Below are positions 10,745 to 21,816 of a stretch of DNA of 64,000 nt, in pieces. Location: assembly GCA_025765615.1 (NCBI GenBank), contig JAIVFJ010000275.1, positions 16,647 to 80,646 of the forward strand, given 5' to 3'. Below the pieces are notes generated by a model, which saw only the letters and a program-made list of their open reading frames with translations, was not told the origin of the DNA and searched no databases. The position numbers were made by a program, and so were the translations under genes. The stretch is from Zopfochytrium polystomum. Its lineage: Eukaryota; Chytridiomycota; Chytridiomycetes; Chytridiales; Chytridiaceae. The stretch's first letter is position 1, and every line of letters starts with the position of its first letter.

Positions 10745-11037
10745 GCCCTCTTTCCTTCTTTGTTTCGTTTGATGATTTTATTGCAGTATGAGGACAAACA
10801 AACGCCGCCTCCGGCGGCGCCGCGTTCAGGCTGGGGATGACACTGAAGGTAGGTGCGCCTGTCGTGCCTGACCATATGGCAAAGCCCACATTTGCGCTGT
10901 TGTACCGTGCCCTCAACGAGCTCGAAGTGGGTTGGAATTTGTGCTGTAGATTTCTCTGGGAACTGCCTTTGTTTCCACGTCTTCGGCCTGCTGCGAACAG
11001 CTACAGTTTCGGGCTCAAAAATAGTCTGCTTAGCCAT
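10745..11037 (-). pseudogene. Cys-rich zinc-finger fragment, possibly of a piggyBac-type transposase
   Basis: The minus-strand frame reads THFELVEGTVQQRKCGLC, then RTYLQC and VCLSSYC. The spacing (C-x2-C ... Y-x-x-C ... C-x4-C after a PTHFELV lead) resembles the C-terminal Cys-rich finger of piggyBac transposases, though that is only a pattern match. Upstream frames on the same strand (11.0-11.5 kb) are broken. No DDE core is visible. It could equally be the end of an unrelated zinc-binding protein. Confidence 0.3.
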
Positions 11038-11620
11038 GCCAATTGCAATCTCCTGCGACTGCTCAAGTAGACTGTTGCTTTTTTCGAAATAGGCAGGTCG
11101 ACCGCTGCCGCCATAACAGCAGCAAGTTGTACATCCAGCGATGATACAGGGGTGTCGTGAGCCCGTTCAGCTGCAATACAGGAGAGCCGCCAGTGAGGGT
11201 GCACGTCTTCAACATAAATGTCTCCGAGAGCTGACGCAATTTCATGAGCACATGGAAGCCAAGAGAAGACCTGAAGCGGCCCTTACAAACGGAGTTAGGG
11301 CCTGCTTGTGTCGCAAGATCAAGTTGCTGCAGAGTAATTCCGAGGGCATAGTGCGAAATATTCGTTGCCTCTAATCTTGGCAGCAAATGCGGTGTGTGCT
11401 GGTGTTGGGACGACGCTTGATGTCTTCTCCTGGCCTGTATGACTCCTTTCAAAACGTCCCTCCCTGAACACACATGATCTGAGCACAGTGAAAACTGCTG
11501 CTGGTTTTTTTAACTGCATAGCTGCGCCCCTTTTGAGCGACAAAGTCAACAAGTCGCCCTTCGTTTCGTTTCAAAGGTTCTTGGTTCAAGGTCAAAAAAA
11601 AAAAAGGGTCGAGAGGGATT

Positions 11621-13292
11621 ATGGAGTACCTCAAAATCCAGCAAGACTTCACTGATGACATTGACAGCGTGCGCGCCGCAGCTGCCCCTGACGGTGCAAG
11701 CGCGTCGTTCTGGCTGTCGCTCTACAACCCAACAGCAGCATCTTCGTCGGAACCAACTTCAGCAGACGACCCAAGCGGGCCGCGCAAACCAATCCATTTC
11801 ACTGTGGAAGCTCGGAAAGTCACAACTCCCGCCGTCGACCGATCACCGAGGGTGGCCTTTGCCACAAATCCTCCCTCTGCACTGGACTTCACTTTTATCG
11901 ATGAGGTTATTTGCTCTTCACTCCCGTCATGTGGTTGACTGATATCTTTTCAGACTACGCTTTCCATTGGACTCCCTTCTGGCACAAGGACGACTTTGAA
12001 ATCGCCGAAACGCAGCTGGAATATTTCCAAACGAGTTCGTCGCCTTGCGCACTCGCTAGTGGTCGATCTGACGAGAGTTTGAAAACAGATATCCGCGATC
12101 GGTTTTTCGCCATCGGGAAGTCTACTGGTTGTCGGATCGAATGATGGCGACGTCCGTGTGCTTGATGTCGCAGCGCCCTCCTCAACCCCACGTCTCATTC
12201 TCACCGGCCACAAGGGCGAAATCACCTCGGCGCGGTTCTTTCGCTCGGGCCAGGTGATGTTAACATCCTCTGCTGACCTCACAACCCGCGTCTGGGGCAT
12301 GTTGGGCGAGAACCCGGTTACTCTTCGGGAGCTCCCGGACTCGCTGTCATCCGCAATAGGATCAAAGCTGGCGCACACGCGACCTGTTTCAGATACAGGG
12401 ATAATCGGTGTTGGTCGGAATGTCGTGACATGCAGTCTGGATGGCAGCGCCTGGCTTTGGGAACTCGGCTCGTCCCTCGCGATCCGTGACCTTGCCCCAG
12501 CCAGAATGCGTGAGACGCGTACACCAATTCACGCGGTCTCAGTGGGCACCGTTCCACCGGAGTGGACAGGCCAACTGACGAGAACAGCTGGCAACGGTGA
12601 CTCCGAGGAGGGTGGGCCAGCCCGCGAGTTTGAAACCGACGACAAGCTGGCACTTTTTGCATGTGGCGACGGGTCGTTGTCGGTTTGTACCAACCCAAGT
12701 GGATACGAGATCGCAGAGCTAAATACTTCGTTGCTTGCTGTGCAACTTCTCCTCTATCCTAGGCGGTAGACCTGCGGGTTAAGGATGAATGTCTAATTAT
12801 GCACTCGTCTTCCCGATCCGGTTTGCTGACTTGCTCTTATGACGGCAACAGAGGCCTTGTTGCGTGTGGCTCGGTTAGGGCCCCCTATTATTCCTTTAGC
12901 CCGATTAACCTGTCCGACTTTCTCCAGATTCTGGGTTCGGTTGAAATCTACGATCTGCGTCAGCCTGCGCTCGCGTTGCACACCTTTAAAAGAAATGAGT
13001 CTCCAGTTAATCAGGTTTTTCTTCACGGCGACGCGTCCATGGCCCACCCTCGGGTTACATTCGCAAACGGTATCACACGAATTGTCGAAACTATTTCGAG
13101 GCTAAGCGGCTCCCTTCATGTGCAGACGAAGGATCTTGCGCGCTGCTGCAGGCTGGCGGTGATAAAGCGAACATCGCAATGGAGTACGTGGGCGTTGATA
13201 TCGAGCCTTTGACAGCAATGGACGTTCGAGGTGTTGGGGATTCGTCTCAAGTCGTGACCGGCGGTCGCGAGGGTATCATCAGGAAATACTGA
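11621..13292 (+). CDS. PAAF1/Rpn14-like proteasome assembly WD40 protein
   Basis: WD40 beta-propeller resembling PAAF1 (yeast Rpn14), a chaperone that binds the 19S ATPase ring of the 26S proteasome. ATG 11621 opens MEYLKIQQDF. After an intron (about 11906-11952) the reading resumes, with another short interruption near 12,080, into LLVVGSNDGDVRVLD and then LTGHKGEITSARFFRSGQ, SADLTTRVW, VTCSLDGSAWLWELG and CGDGSLSV. Later exons give LLTCSYDGN, EIYDLRQPALALHTF and a C-terminus TGGREGIIRKY, stop at 13290-13292. The HKGEIT..RFFPSGQ.....SAD...R.W string is characteristic of this family. The last two joins are inferred from frame. Likely nuclear and cytosolic. Confidence 0.75.
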
Positions 13293-13495
13293 TATTCCTA
13301 TTCCAACAGCGCAACCTCCACGCTGATACCACCAGTCCATTGCTTAAGAGTTGCACTTTTGGGAAGCTATCTCTGCGGGCTACTGAGATTACAGGGAATT
13401 TTGAGTTCTAGCATTGGGAACAAGTACCAAATCTAATCTAAAGCCGGCTTGTGTCGTCCTATTGTTCAAGATTCAAAATTCCCCAGGCCCTACAT

Positions 13496-16400
13496 TTACA
13501 CCCTTGAAACGTAAGAGGCTGGAAGCAAGCCAGATTTGCCTCGGAATGTTCCAGTCCACCAGTCTAACAAGGTGATAAGTGCATACCAAAGAGACGGGGG
13601 CACAAACCTGGGTCAGAGGACTCCGTTATTTTGATATAATCGCCAGTTTTAAACGTCAACTCGCTGCTGTCCGTTCCCTTGTAGTCATAAATCGCCTTAA
13701 CTGAAAAACCTCCTCCACCTAAAGAGGTCTTATTTGGTGAAGGCGGTGAAGGGCGGTGAGGGGGGTCCTTTTAAGAAACAAGGGAAAGACGTCCATACCG
13801 TTGACGAAGAAACAGAACTACCCCCCAAACGGACAGAACGTGCATTGGTCACTGCTTCTGCTTTGCCTGAGTAGTCTGACACAGTCTCCACATGGTTAAC
13901 CGGAAACTGGCCCTTTCCGCTGGGACCTTCTCCCTCCCACCACATATCGTCCCCTGTGTTTTTATTCGTGACAGTAATGATGTCGCCAATACTCATTGAT
14001 AGCTCGCCATCGCACGTAGCATCGTATTTGTACAAAGCCCGAACTTGACAACCCAAAGGGCAGAAATGCGGGAATCACAGGTCTTAAAAACCTTGACCAA
14101 AGCGAAGGAAAACATGCGAACAGAATGAAATACCTGTTTCGCGGCCATCCTTCGCCGTCGAAGCCTTTATGGACTTCGCTTGCGCGGCCGCAATAGACAG
14201 GGAACCACGGCTGCTTTCCGACGGACGCCAACCCTCGACAAAGACAAGCGGAAACGAGCCGGTATCTCCAGTTCGGCGGTTGCGACCCTCCCACCAAGCG
14301 TCGTCGGATGCCTCCCCTGATTCGATGACCTCAATTACATCGCCGACACGGAAAGACAACTCCCCCTTGTCCGAAGCTTTATACTCGTAAAGGGCGGTGA
14401 CTGTCACGGCGAATCCGATTCGTTCAATTGATAATCACAGGGGGTCAGAGAAAATCTGTGCGGCTCGTCAAATCGTTCCAACATACCGTCGCGCGTGGAG
14501 GAGGAAGAGACTGCGCTCGGACGCGGAGGGAGTACAGCAGCTATTGGCGGTTTCGAGGTTTTCTTCGCTATGTAGTCGAATGGAACGTAGCCTTCCTCGC
14601 CGTTGGCGGACCGGACCTAAGCAAAATGCTCAAAAGTTGAGCAGTGTTCGTTTCATTCTAACACAAGAACCTTACCTTAATCCAGCCACCCTTTTCGACT
14701 TCGATTGCTTCAACTTCATCTCCCACTTCCAAAGACAGTTCTCCGTCTGCACTTGCCGCGTACGAATATTCGGCGGTATACGTGCCAAATGATGGTCGAA
14801 GAGTGGCGGAACCCTCCGCCGAGGTGGATCTGCTCAGAGATGGGCTGCTAATTGGAATCGAAGTGGTCGACGCCGCAATCGGTGCAATGGGTTCGACTAC
14901 AAGCAAAAAGAGTGAACACTCATTTCTCGTAGGGACAGATAATCCACGAACCATTTGCATCCTTAAGCATTTGAATTTGGACGATGACACGGTTTCGAAC
15001 TGCCTCCAAGAGGTCGATAGAATTCTCAAAATCAGCAACTTGTTCCAAAGGGCTATTCGCGTTTCCAAACTGGGGGGTGTCTTTGTACGTATCGGCCAAT
15101 TGCTTCACGGCATGCATCTCCTTCATCTTCTTCTCCAAGCTTACACTCAATTCTTCGTCGTGTCGCAAGAGCCGATAAAGGCGATTGCCCAGAACGATCT
15201 TACTATCCTCGTCAACAACAAGAATGTTGGTCTGAAGAATCCAGCAGTCTGGTAAGACGACGACAAAATCAAGATCAACCTTCGTACATCATCTTGGCCA
15301 GCCTGCTCAAACGGAATCCTCCCGGGGGTCCCAAAAGTTACCACGTTGTCCGCCAAAAACTGCTCCAGATCTTGCGCTCTATTCAGTGTTCCAGCTGTCT
15401 GCGTGAGGACCTCAGTGGTCTCATTAAGTGCGTTTGCTTTAGTCTCCTCTACATCGGCGTATGTCGCAAAGGCTTTGTGTAGTGTTTCGTGGTAGTCACC
15501 ATCAACTTTCTGAGAAACCTTCAGTTTTGAGGAACAACCGAACAATCAAACCTTGATGAGTTTTGCAATATCGGCGGTGAAATATCGCTCCTGAATAGCA
15601 TTTACGGACTCCAGTGCGAGAATATAATCATTCCGTGCAGCTGTAAGTTGTTGCGTCGCAGTGGTCCATTTTACTCGAAGCTGAATAAAGTCAGGACGGC
15701 CGCAATAGAGACCAATCATACCTTTTCAATGCGCTCGTCTCCATCTGTCCTGCTCATCATGTTCTTGAGTGCGTTTAAGCCTGAGTTAGGGTTCTTGGAA
15801 GTATCATCAAATTTTTTCTTGGCAGAATCTGCTTCGCGCGCGGCCTTCTCGTACAGGGTTTTTGTTCGATCCAGCTCTTCAAAGGACAACAGTGAGTCCT
15901 GGTGGTATTTCTGCCCGAACTCGATCGATTTTTTCGAAACAGCGGTCTTAAGCCTGTGGGATTCCTTCAGCACATCCGTGATCTCCAGGATGAGCCTCTC
16001 AGATGCACCAAGGGCGTTTCGACCGATGCGCTCGGTTTCCATTATCAGATTGAGGAAGGCATTGTACATGGGTCTGCGCGATTTGTTGAAAACGAGAAAG
16101 TCATGCATGCAAACGTAGTAGTTACCTAACGGGACCAGCGTCGGTAGAAAAGTATGGAGATCCTGGAGCAGAGGCCTTTTTTCCAATCGGCTTCTTGGTG
16201 GTGACAATGGACGCGTTGTCGGATCCGACATCGCGATGAAGCGGTGGTCCCTTCTTAAGTCGCTTCGCCAGGAAGGTCCTCGCAAGCTTCTCCAGAGCTT
16301 TACCATACTCCTCCTCGATCTTGGCTTTCTCTTTGACAAACGATCGCAACTCGAAGAGCAACTCAATGTCTCCTTCCGCCCTGGTTTCCAGCTTCTTCAG

Positions 16401-16514
16401 CTGCGCCCCTAGGGTCTTCTTCGTCTCTTTGGACATGTCCGTGAGTTGCCACCAGGCTTGGCCCGCAGAGTTTTCGAATTCCTGCCGTTTTACAGCTGTT
16501 CGCGCAGGGGGCAA
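13496..16514 (-). CDS. F-BAR protein with four SH3 domains (Bzz1/nervous wreck-like)
   Basis: Membrane-bending actin regulator read from high to low coordinates. The N-terminal F-BAR module includes RSFVKEKAKIEEEYGKALEK, ALGASERLILEITDVLKESH and LDRTKTLYEKAAREADSAKK, the last being a signature of Bzz1/FCHSD F-BARs. A long coiled-coil linker follows. Then come four SH3 domains: AEYSYAASADGELSLEVGD (about 14,700-14,790), VTALYEYKASDKGELSF (about 14,330-14,407), VRALYKYDATCDGELSM (about 13,960-14,050) and VKAIYDYKGTDSSELTF (about 13,640-13,710). The fourth is completed in the last exon by WWTGTFRGKSGLLPASYV, stop 13496-13498. Bzz1 and FCHSD normally have two SH3 domains. The true start is unresolved: 16514 is an in-frame TTG, the first in-frame ATG is near 16435, and an upstream exon is likely. 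Confidence 0.8.
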
Positions 16515-16639
16515 TTTCTTTATCAGCGTTTGCGAGGAGTACTTTATTTAGTTCGTTCGTTCGTGTGCGTGTGTGAGAGAAAGTTGCTAGCGAGAGCTGT
16601 GTCGTGCTGAGCGTGTGTCTCTCAAGAGACAGCAGAAAA

Positions 16640-19337
16640 ATGAACAACAGCAACGAGCCATGCGCCGCAGCAGTTGCCAGCAGCAACAGCGGCGTCGCCA
16701 GCGGCGGTATCGGCGGGCCACGACTTGACGATGTCGTGTACCTTGCAGTTAGGGGTCGGCGCTTCTGCGTCTCTTCGGCCGTGCTCGGTCACTTTCCCGA
16801 CTCCATTTTGATGGCTCTGTTCCCGTCCGGGCTGGTGCCTTTCTTCCCAGCCCCCCACTTTCCCAACCAATTGCCGTTGAACCCGACCTCGCCCCAATCG
16901 GCCCATACTGCCAACTATTCGGCTGAAGCGACATCACAGTCTGTAAATTCACAGCTGCCTGTGGAGCCAGAGTCGTCCGGTGCGCGAGATGCAGTCGTAT
17001 TTCCGCCCTCAATGAACGAGATGGACCGAGAATGTCATTCATGCCGGCTGCCCATGCTACGCAAAAGTGTTCTGTTCCATGTACATTCGGGGGTCTGTAA
17101 ATGTTCTGACGCGATTTCTATACCGGATTTGCTTCACAAAGCAGACCACGACCTGTCGCGACCATTTTTTGATCCCGAGAGCCAACTCCTTGAATTGCAC
17201 AAACTTGAAGCGTCCAAGTTTGTTCGATGCGATTTGGACCCTAACCTCTTCGCTTACGTTGTGGCCAGTCTCCGACGCTTCTTGTTAGAGAATGAGAGCC
17301 GGAGGCAAATGGTGCTTGTTGGGAAGCAGGAAGGTACGGAGGGAGCTGGAGGTAGCAGCGACGACGAAACTGGCGCCGCCGACAGAACTGACACCGTCAG
17401 CGATGGAAGTATGGAGGACTTCGACCTCAGTGCCCATTCCCCGCATCCAGAAAGGCAACACAACGTTGGTAGACCCGATTGCCTTCCTATTTCGCCAACT
17501 CATATCTGCATTGCCCCAACCTCAATACTGACAGGGCTGCAGCCACACCGACCTTGAGAGAACAGAAGATACTCCCGCATTAGCTTCGGTGCTGGGAGCC
17601 CCTCAATCATCGGCTTCCTCGGCGTTGCTGCCGTCACCTCCAGTTGGTCAGCCAGTGGGGGATCCTCCTGCACCGGCTCTGACTTCAACACCTTCAAGTT
17701 CGCCTATGCCGACGGCTCCTTCTTTACAACCGCCACCGGTTGAAGCACTCCTTGTGCTGCGCGAGGAGACTGAGTTCTTCGTCATCCCGCACGAAAATAA
17801 CTTCTCCCCAGCGCGTTCGTCATCTTTGTGCCTCGCGGGTTCACCCGCGTCCGCAACAGTACACTCACATACTGTGGAATCTTCGTCGGAAGGAGTGGAA
17901 GGGGGAGCTCCGTTTGCAATTGGGTGGCCTTTCCCTGCTTCTGGCAAGCAGCCCCATCTATCCACCTCAAATGCAGGCAGTAACAACACACAAAAATCAA
18001 TCGCCGAGGAAATCGATTTACTTCGCCTGCTGGAGGACCCTATCCACAGTTCTATGATTCGTCGCCATTGTGGGTCGATTTTGGCAAATCGCATGACAAT
18101 CAGCGAGTCTTTTACAGCGATGAATTTTTCCTCCTCAAAGCAGTCCGCGACTCAAGCAATAGGTGTGCCTTCTGTTGGTGCGGATGCCGTCGCTTCTGGT
18201 AGCTTTCCACCCACGCCTTCTCCTCTTCAGCACCTGCATCTTGTCGATGCCATTGAAGCGCTGAGCGTTTTTAATCGAAATACGAGCTCGTGGGGATTCC
18301 GGGACTTCGACGGCACTGACGCGAAACTTCTTAGCGTCGCTTTGTTGGCATTGCGAAGTACGGAGGAGACTGACCGACTTTTCAAACAGCTAGAGGCTCG
18401 TGATAAAGATCTCCTGCCGTCTGAAGGTTTACCCACAGGAGGAGAGAAAAGCGAGCGATGCGGCTGGGATGGAGTGGACTCGTCACAGTGTCGGTCCAAT
18501 CCCGTACCAGCAGATGGAAGCTTTTGTAAACCGGAAGCGTTGGCCGATTCGCCGAATGAGAGGTCCCCTCAGGGGGATTCTCCGTCATCCGTCGACGATG
18601 CGTGCGAAAGTGGCGAGGAAGAGGGAGGGCTTATAACGCAGGCCGAGATGGACCCGGTTTTGTCAGCGGCCGGTGCTGAAATTCCACCTTTTTCTCTTGC
18701 CCTTTTGTTAGCCCACATGCAAGCACGGCGACCAGTTCGCAAGTGTTGGTGGGAGCGTACAAAGGTGCGCCTCAATGCGAGTCATATTCTGCGAATGAGC
18801 GCTCAGTCTTCAACATCCCCCGGAACTTGCGCAAGGAATGGGGCAAGCAGTGCCCCTGCGTCCGTTCATTGCTTTGGTGACGCGGTTTCAGCTTTGCAGA
18901 ATCCATCAGCTGTCCGAACAACCGCTGCTGCCGATAGCAACGAAGTGCGGATGAGAAAGTCTGAAATGCAGAAGTGCGCCGATAGCTTTGGACGGCGTAA
19001 GAGCGACCCTGGAACCGCTCCTTCGGGGAATGCCAGGAAACCGACGAGGCGAGGAATGTGGCAATACTTGTTCAAGAGTAAGCACAGCCGAGCACTGGCG
19101 GAAGCCCCTGCAGTTCCTGTTGCTACTTCAGGCGATGAAGCGGGGAGAAAGAATGCAGCGTACCTGGATTCGGAAGACTCTGTCACGACTGTCAGTACTG
19201 TTGTACAAAGCAGTGCAGCAGCCGACACCGAAGCGGACGGGATCCCCCCGTACCACGTCGGAACCAGTTGCGAGGGCCAACTCGAGGTACATGTATGGAT
19301 TAGGCGAGTTTGGCTACTTGAATTTGTGGGATTGTGA
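16640..19337 (+). CDS. Whi2-like BTB/POZ-domain protein
   Basis: Large protein of roughly 870 residues in two main exons. The start MNNSNEP (ATG 16640) is followed by a T1/BTB-like strand DDVVYLAVRGRRFCVSSAVL with a FPDSILMALFPSGL segment; the rest of the BTB fold (FFDPESQL ... DLDPNLFAYVVASLRRFL) comes after a Pro-rich insertion. An intron near 17,465-17,538 restores the frame (exon GCSHTDLERTEDTP). The second exon has VLREETEFFVIP, a patch resembling the Whi2 family, then Ser-rich spacers and a C-terminal RKCWWERTKVRL and VHVWIRRVWLLEF. Whi2 proteins in fungi link stress signalling to growth arrest through the phosphatase Psr1 and TORC1. Divergent from the F-BAR gene, about 125 bp apart. 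Confidence 0.6.
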
Positions 19338-19486
19338 ACGATGAAGCGAACATTCGGCCTATTGCCTATCCCTTTTACTCCTTTCCTCTTTCTTTCTCGG
19401 GTTTGATCCCTCACTTTTTTTTTTTTTTTTTTTTTTGCGGGTTTTTTGGAACATTTTTTTTTTTTTAAAAATTTGTTTGTGGTGGC

Positions 19487-20212
19487 ATGGAACAAGTCAC
19501 GGAAAAGCTGCAGGTTTTGGTTGGCATCCTCCAAGCAAACCAGGACGAGATTGCCACACTGCGATCGAAGGCGCAGGCGCTGCGGGTAGGGAACTGGTCC
19601 CACGGAAACTCCCTTTCTCCACAAACTGCTTACAGAGAAATGCGACGGCTGGCCATCTACCAACAAACGTGTTGTAGGACCAGTTGGATGCAAAGCAGTC
19701 AGACCCGGACTTCACCCTTTTGCGCCAGCTGCCTCAAGGAGGTACACCAATCCGACTGAGAGAATGTTAGCATTCATTTTGCACCATGACGGCTTTCAGA
19801 TGACGCCCAGAAGCTACTCGCGCTTCTTAAAGAGAACCGAACGTTGAACCAGCTAATACGGCAGTACGAAAGTACAATGGAGGTGATTATGTCGAAGTTC
19901 AGGGCTCAGACGGTTCGTTGCGAATCTTTATTATCTGGCCGTCACACTGACGAAGTCCGTACAACGATCCGAAGATTTCCATTCAGCGAGAGAAACAGAG
20001 TCTATTACTCGCGGCCGATGAATCTCTTGAGCGCGAAAGAGTTGAGTGGATTCATTCACTTTGGTCACGAGGATTAAATGGGTTTCCAGGCTGCAAACCG
20101 CGAGCTGCGAGAAGAGAACTTACGGCTTGCGGAGCAGCTGGATGAGTCAATACATGTTATTAGGCTTGCTCTAAGGGCGTCGGATGACGGAGGGGAACTC
20201 CTTGGGCGGTGA
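19487..20212 (+). CDS. SIKE/FGFR1OP2-like STRIPAK complex coiled-coil subunit
   Basis: Short coiled-coil protein split by four introns. Exon 1: MEQVTEKLQVLVGILQANQD. Exon 2: DQLDAKQSDPDFTLLRQLPQ. Exon 3: DDAQKLLALLKENRTLNQLI followed by YESTMEVIMSKFRAQ. Then comes an exon with ISIQREKQSLLLAADESLER, and the last exon has ANRELREENLRLAEQLDESI. The strings LLxENRxLxxL..YxxxLExIMSKxRxQ and ANRELREEN...L correspond closely to human SIKE1 and FGFR1OP2, subunits of the STRIPAK phosphatase-kinase complex (Sci1 in Sordaria). The stop at 20210-20212 follows GGELLGR. Poly-T runs lie just upstream of the ATG. The penultimate join (donor GTTGAG near 20,040) is inferred from frame. Confidence 0.7.
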
Positions 20213-20559
20213 CTACGAATAGTAGTGTTTATATTGATGTAGGGAATGTAATCGGAAATAAAATAATGGGGGCGATAAATTGGCGCTACCATTACCGTTG
20301 TAATGAGCGGGGAAAGTGCTCAATCCACTTCCAAAATTCTCATGACCATTTCTATTGACGGAACCACTGCACGCACCTCAGTATGAGATGTGCACCTTGA
20401 AGTCTGCTTGAAAACAAGTAATGACAGGACGGGTCAGCTACGAGGTACGGCCTTTTAGTTCCACAAGTTGCGCCTGTTCGTATTCTAGGTACCCATTGAG
20501 CAGTAGATGATGTAGGAGCGAGAAGCACCGCTGCAGACCCCCGTTTGCCACCATCGCCT
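20213..20559. other. Spacer between STRIPAK subunit and MULE remnant
   Basis: No coding signal. It presumably holds the 3' UTR of the upstream gene (AATAAAATAAT at about 20,258 is a candidate polyadenylation signal) and the ill-defined left edge of the MULE remnant. Confidence 0.4.
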
Positions 20560-21790
20560 GGCGCACTGTTTGACACGATGGGCGAGCTGGCTGATTACGT
20601 AGAGACTTTTGCTTTGGAGCACGGCTATGTTGTTTCCATCGGAAGCAGCGATCAAACCAAAGTCCGCCTAGTTTGTACCCAACGAGGAACCTACAGGCCA
20701 CACTGGCCTGGTAATCCCCGCACGTGGATGCTGAGAGTCGCAGATCGAGTACACAACATGCAGGATGCCTGTTTTCAGTGGCTGGCAATAGGACAGTTGG
20801 TTTGGGAGGACAATGGAGGATTTCTGTTCTGGCTGGGCAACACACATGCAGCATTGAGAACTTTCCCTCCTTGCACGCTGCTCGGAGATTAAGCAATGAG
20901 CAAGCTGATTATGTCAGGACTCTTATGTCAGCTCAGGTGAACAACTGAACAATCTTGCAAGTGCTCCGCCAGCCATGGCCTGGTATTCTTGTTCAACCAC
21001 AGGATCTGTCAAACTTTCCGCAGCAAAAACGTCTGCTCGAGCTCAGGGGCTGATCTTCCATAGAGGAGCTGGATTGACTTCAGAACGAAGACTACAATCA
21101 CTTATTCCAGTTGGACGATGACCGACGTGTCACAATCTTGTTTTTTGCGCCGAAGGCGGTGATCGTCAAGGTACACGCTAATACTGCTACTCATGGATCG
21201 TACATACAAGGCCAACAAGTTTCACCTACCGCTTTTGAATATTGTGGCAACGTCAGGGAACAATTCAACGATTAGCATTGGGTTTGCCTGCTTGTCAAAA
21301 GAGGAAACTGGAGATTACACTTGGGCTTTGCAGCAGCTTTCAAAGCTGATTCAGACATTTCCAAAAGTCATTGTGACAGACCGCAAAACTGCACTGATGA
21401 ACACGATAGCTGATGGTTTTCCAGATTCTGCGCACCTTCTCTGTCGATGGCACATTGAGAAGAACGTCCTCACAAGGGCGAAGACAATTTTCGTCGGCCC
21501 AGGTGGGCAGGAAAAAGCTGAAGAGTTGATGGGTGACTGGAGGAATCTCTGTAGCAGTGAATCAGTTCAAGTATTTGATCCTCAGGCAGCTCAGTTTTTG
21601 AGCAATTATTCTGAGAACCCAGAAGTTGACGTTTATGAGGAAAATTGGCTCAACTGCAAAGAGCCATCTGTGAGTCCATGGGCCGACTGACACCCTCATA
21701 TGGGGCATGACGCAAGTTGGTCAACGAGATGTGCCAAATGCGCCCAGCGACGCAATGGAGGTTTATCGTGGTTCAAGGGGGGAGATTCCC
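20560..21790 (+). pseudogene. MULE (Mutator-like, FAR1-related) transposase, broken
   Basis: Fragments of one transposase in order but in shifting frames. ALEHGYVVSIGSSDQTKVRL is a FAR1-type DNA-binding start. It continues as HAGCLFSVAGNRTVGLGGQW, ARRLSNEQADYVRTLMSAQV, then NEDYNHLFQLDDDRRVTILF. The longest open piece (21193-21690) has the catalytic core: DRTYKANKFHLPLLNIV (first Asp), VIVTDRKTALMNTI (second Asp) and CRWHIEKNV (MULE C-x-W-H motif). Stops and frameshifts separate the pieces. The C-terminal zinc knuckle is missing. No terminal inverted repeats were recognised. Confidence 0.75.
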
Positions 21791-21816
21791 ATTACTGGGT
21801 GGTTCCCTTCTATTGA

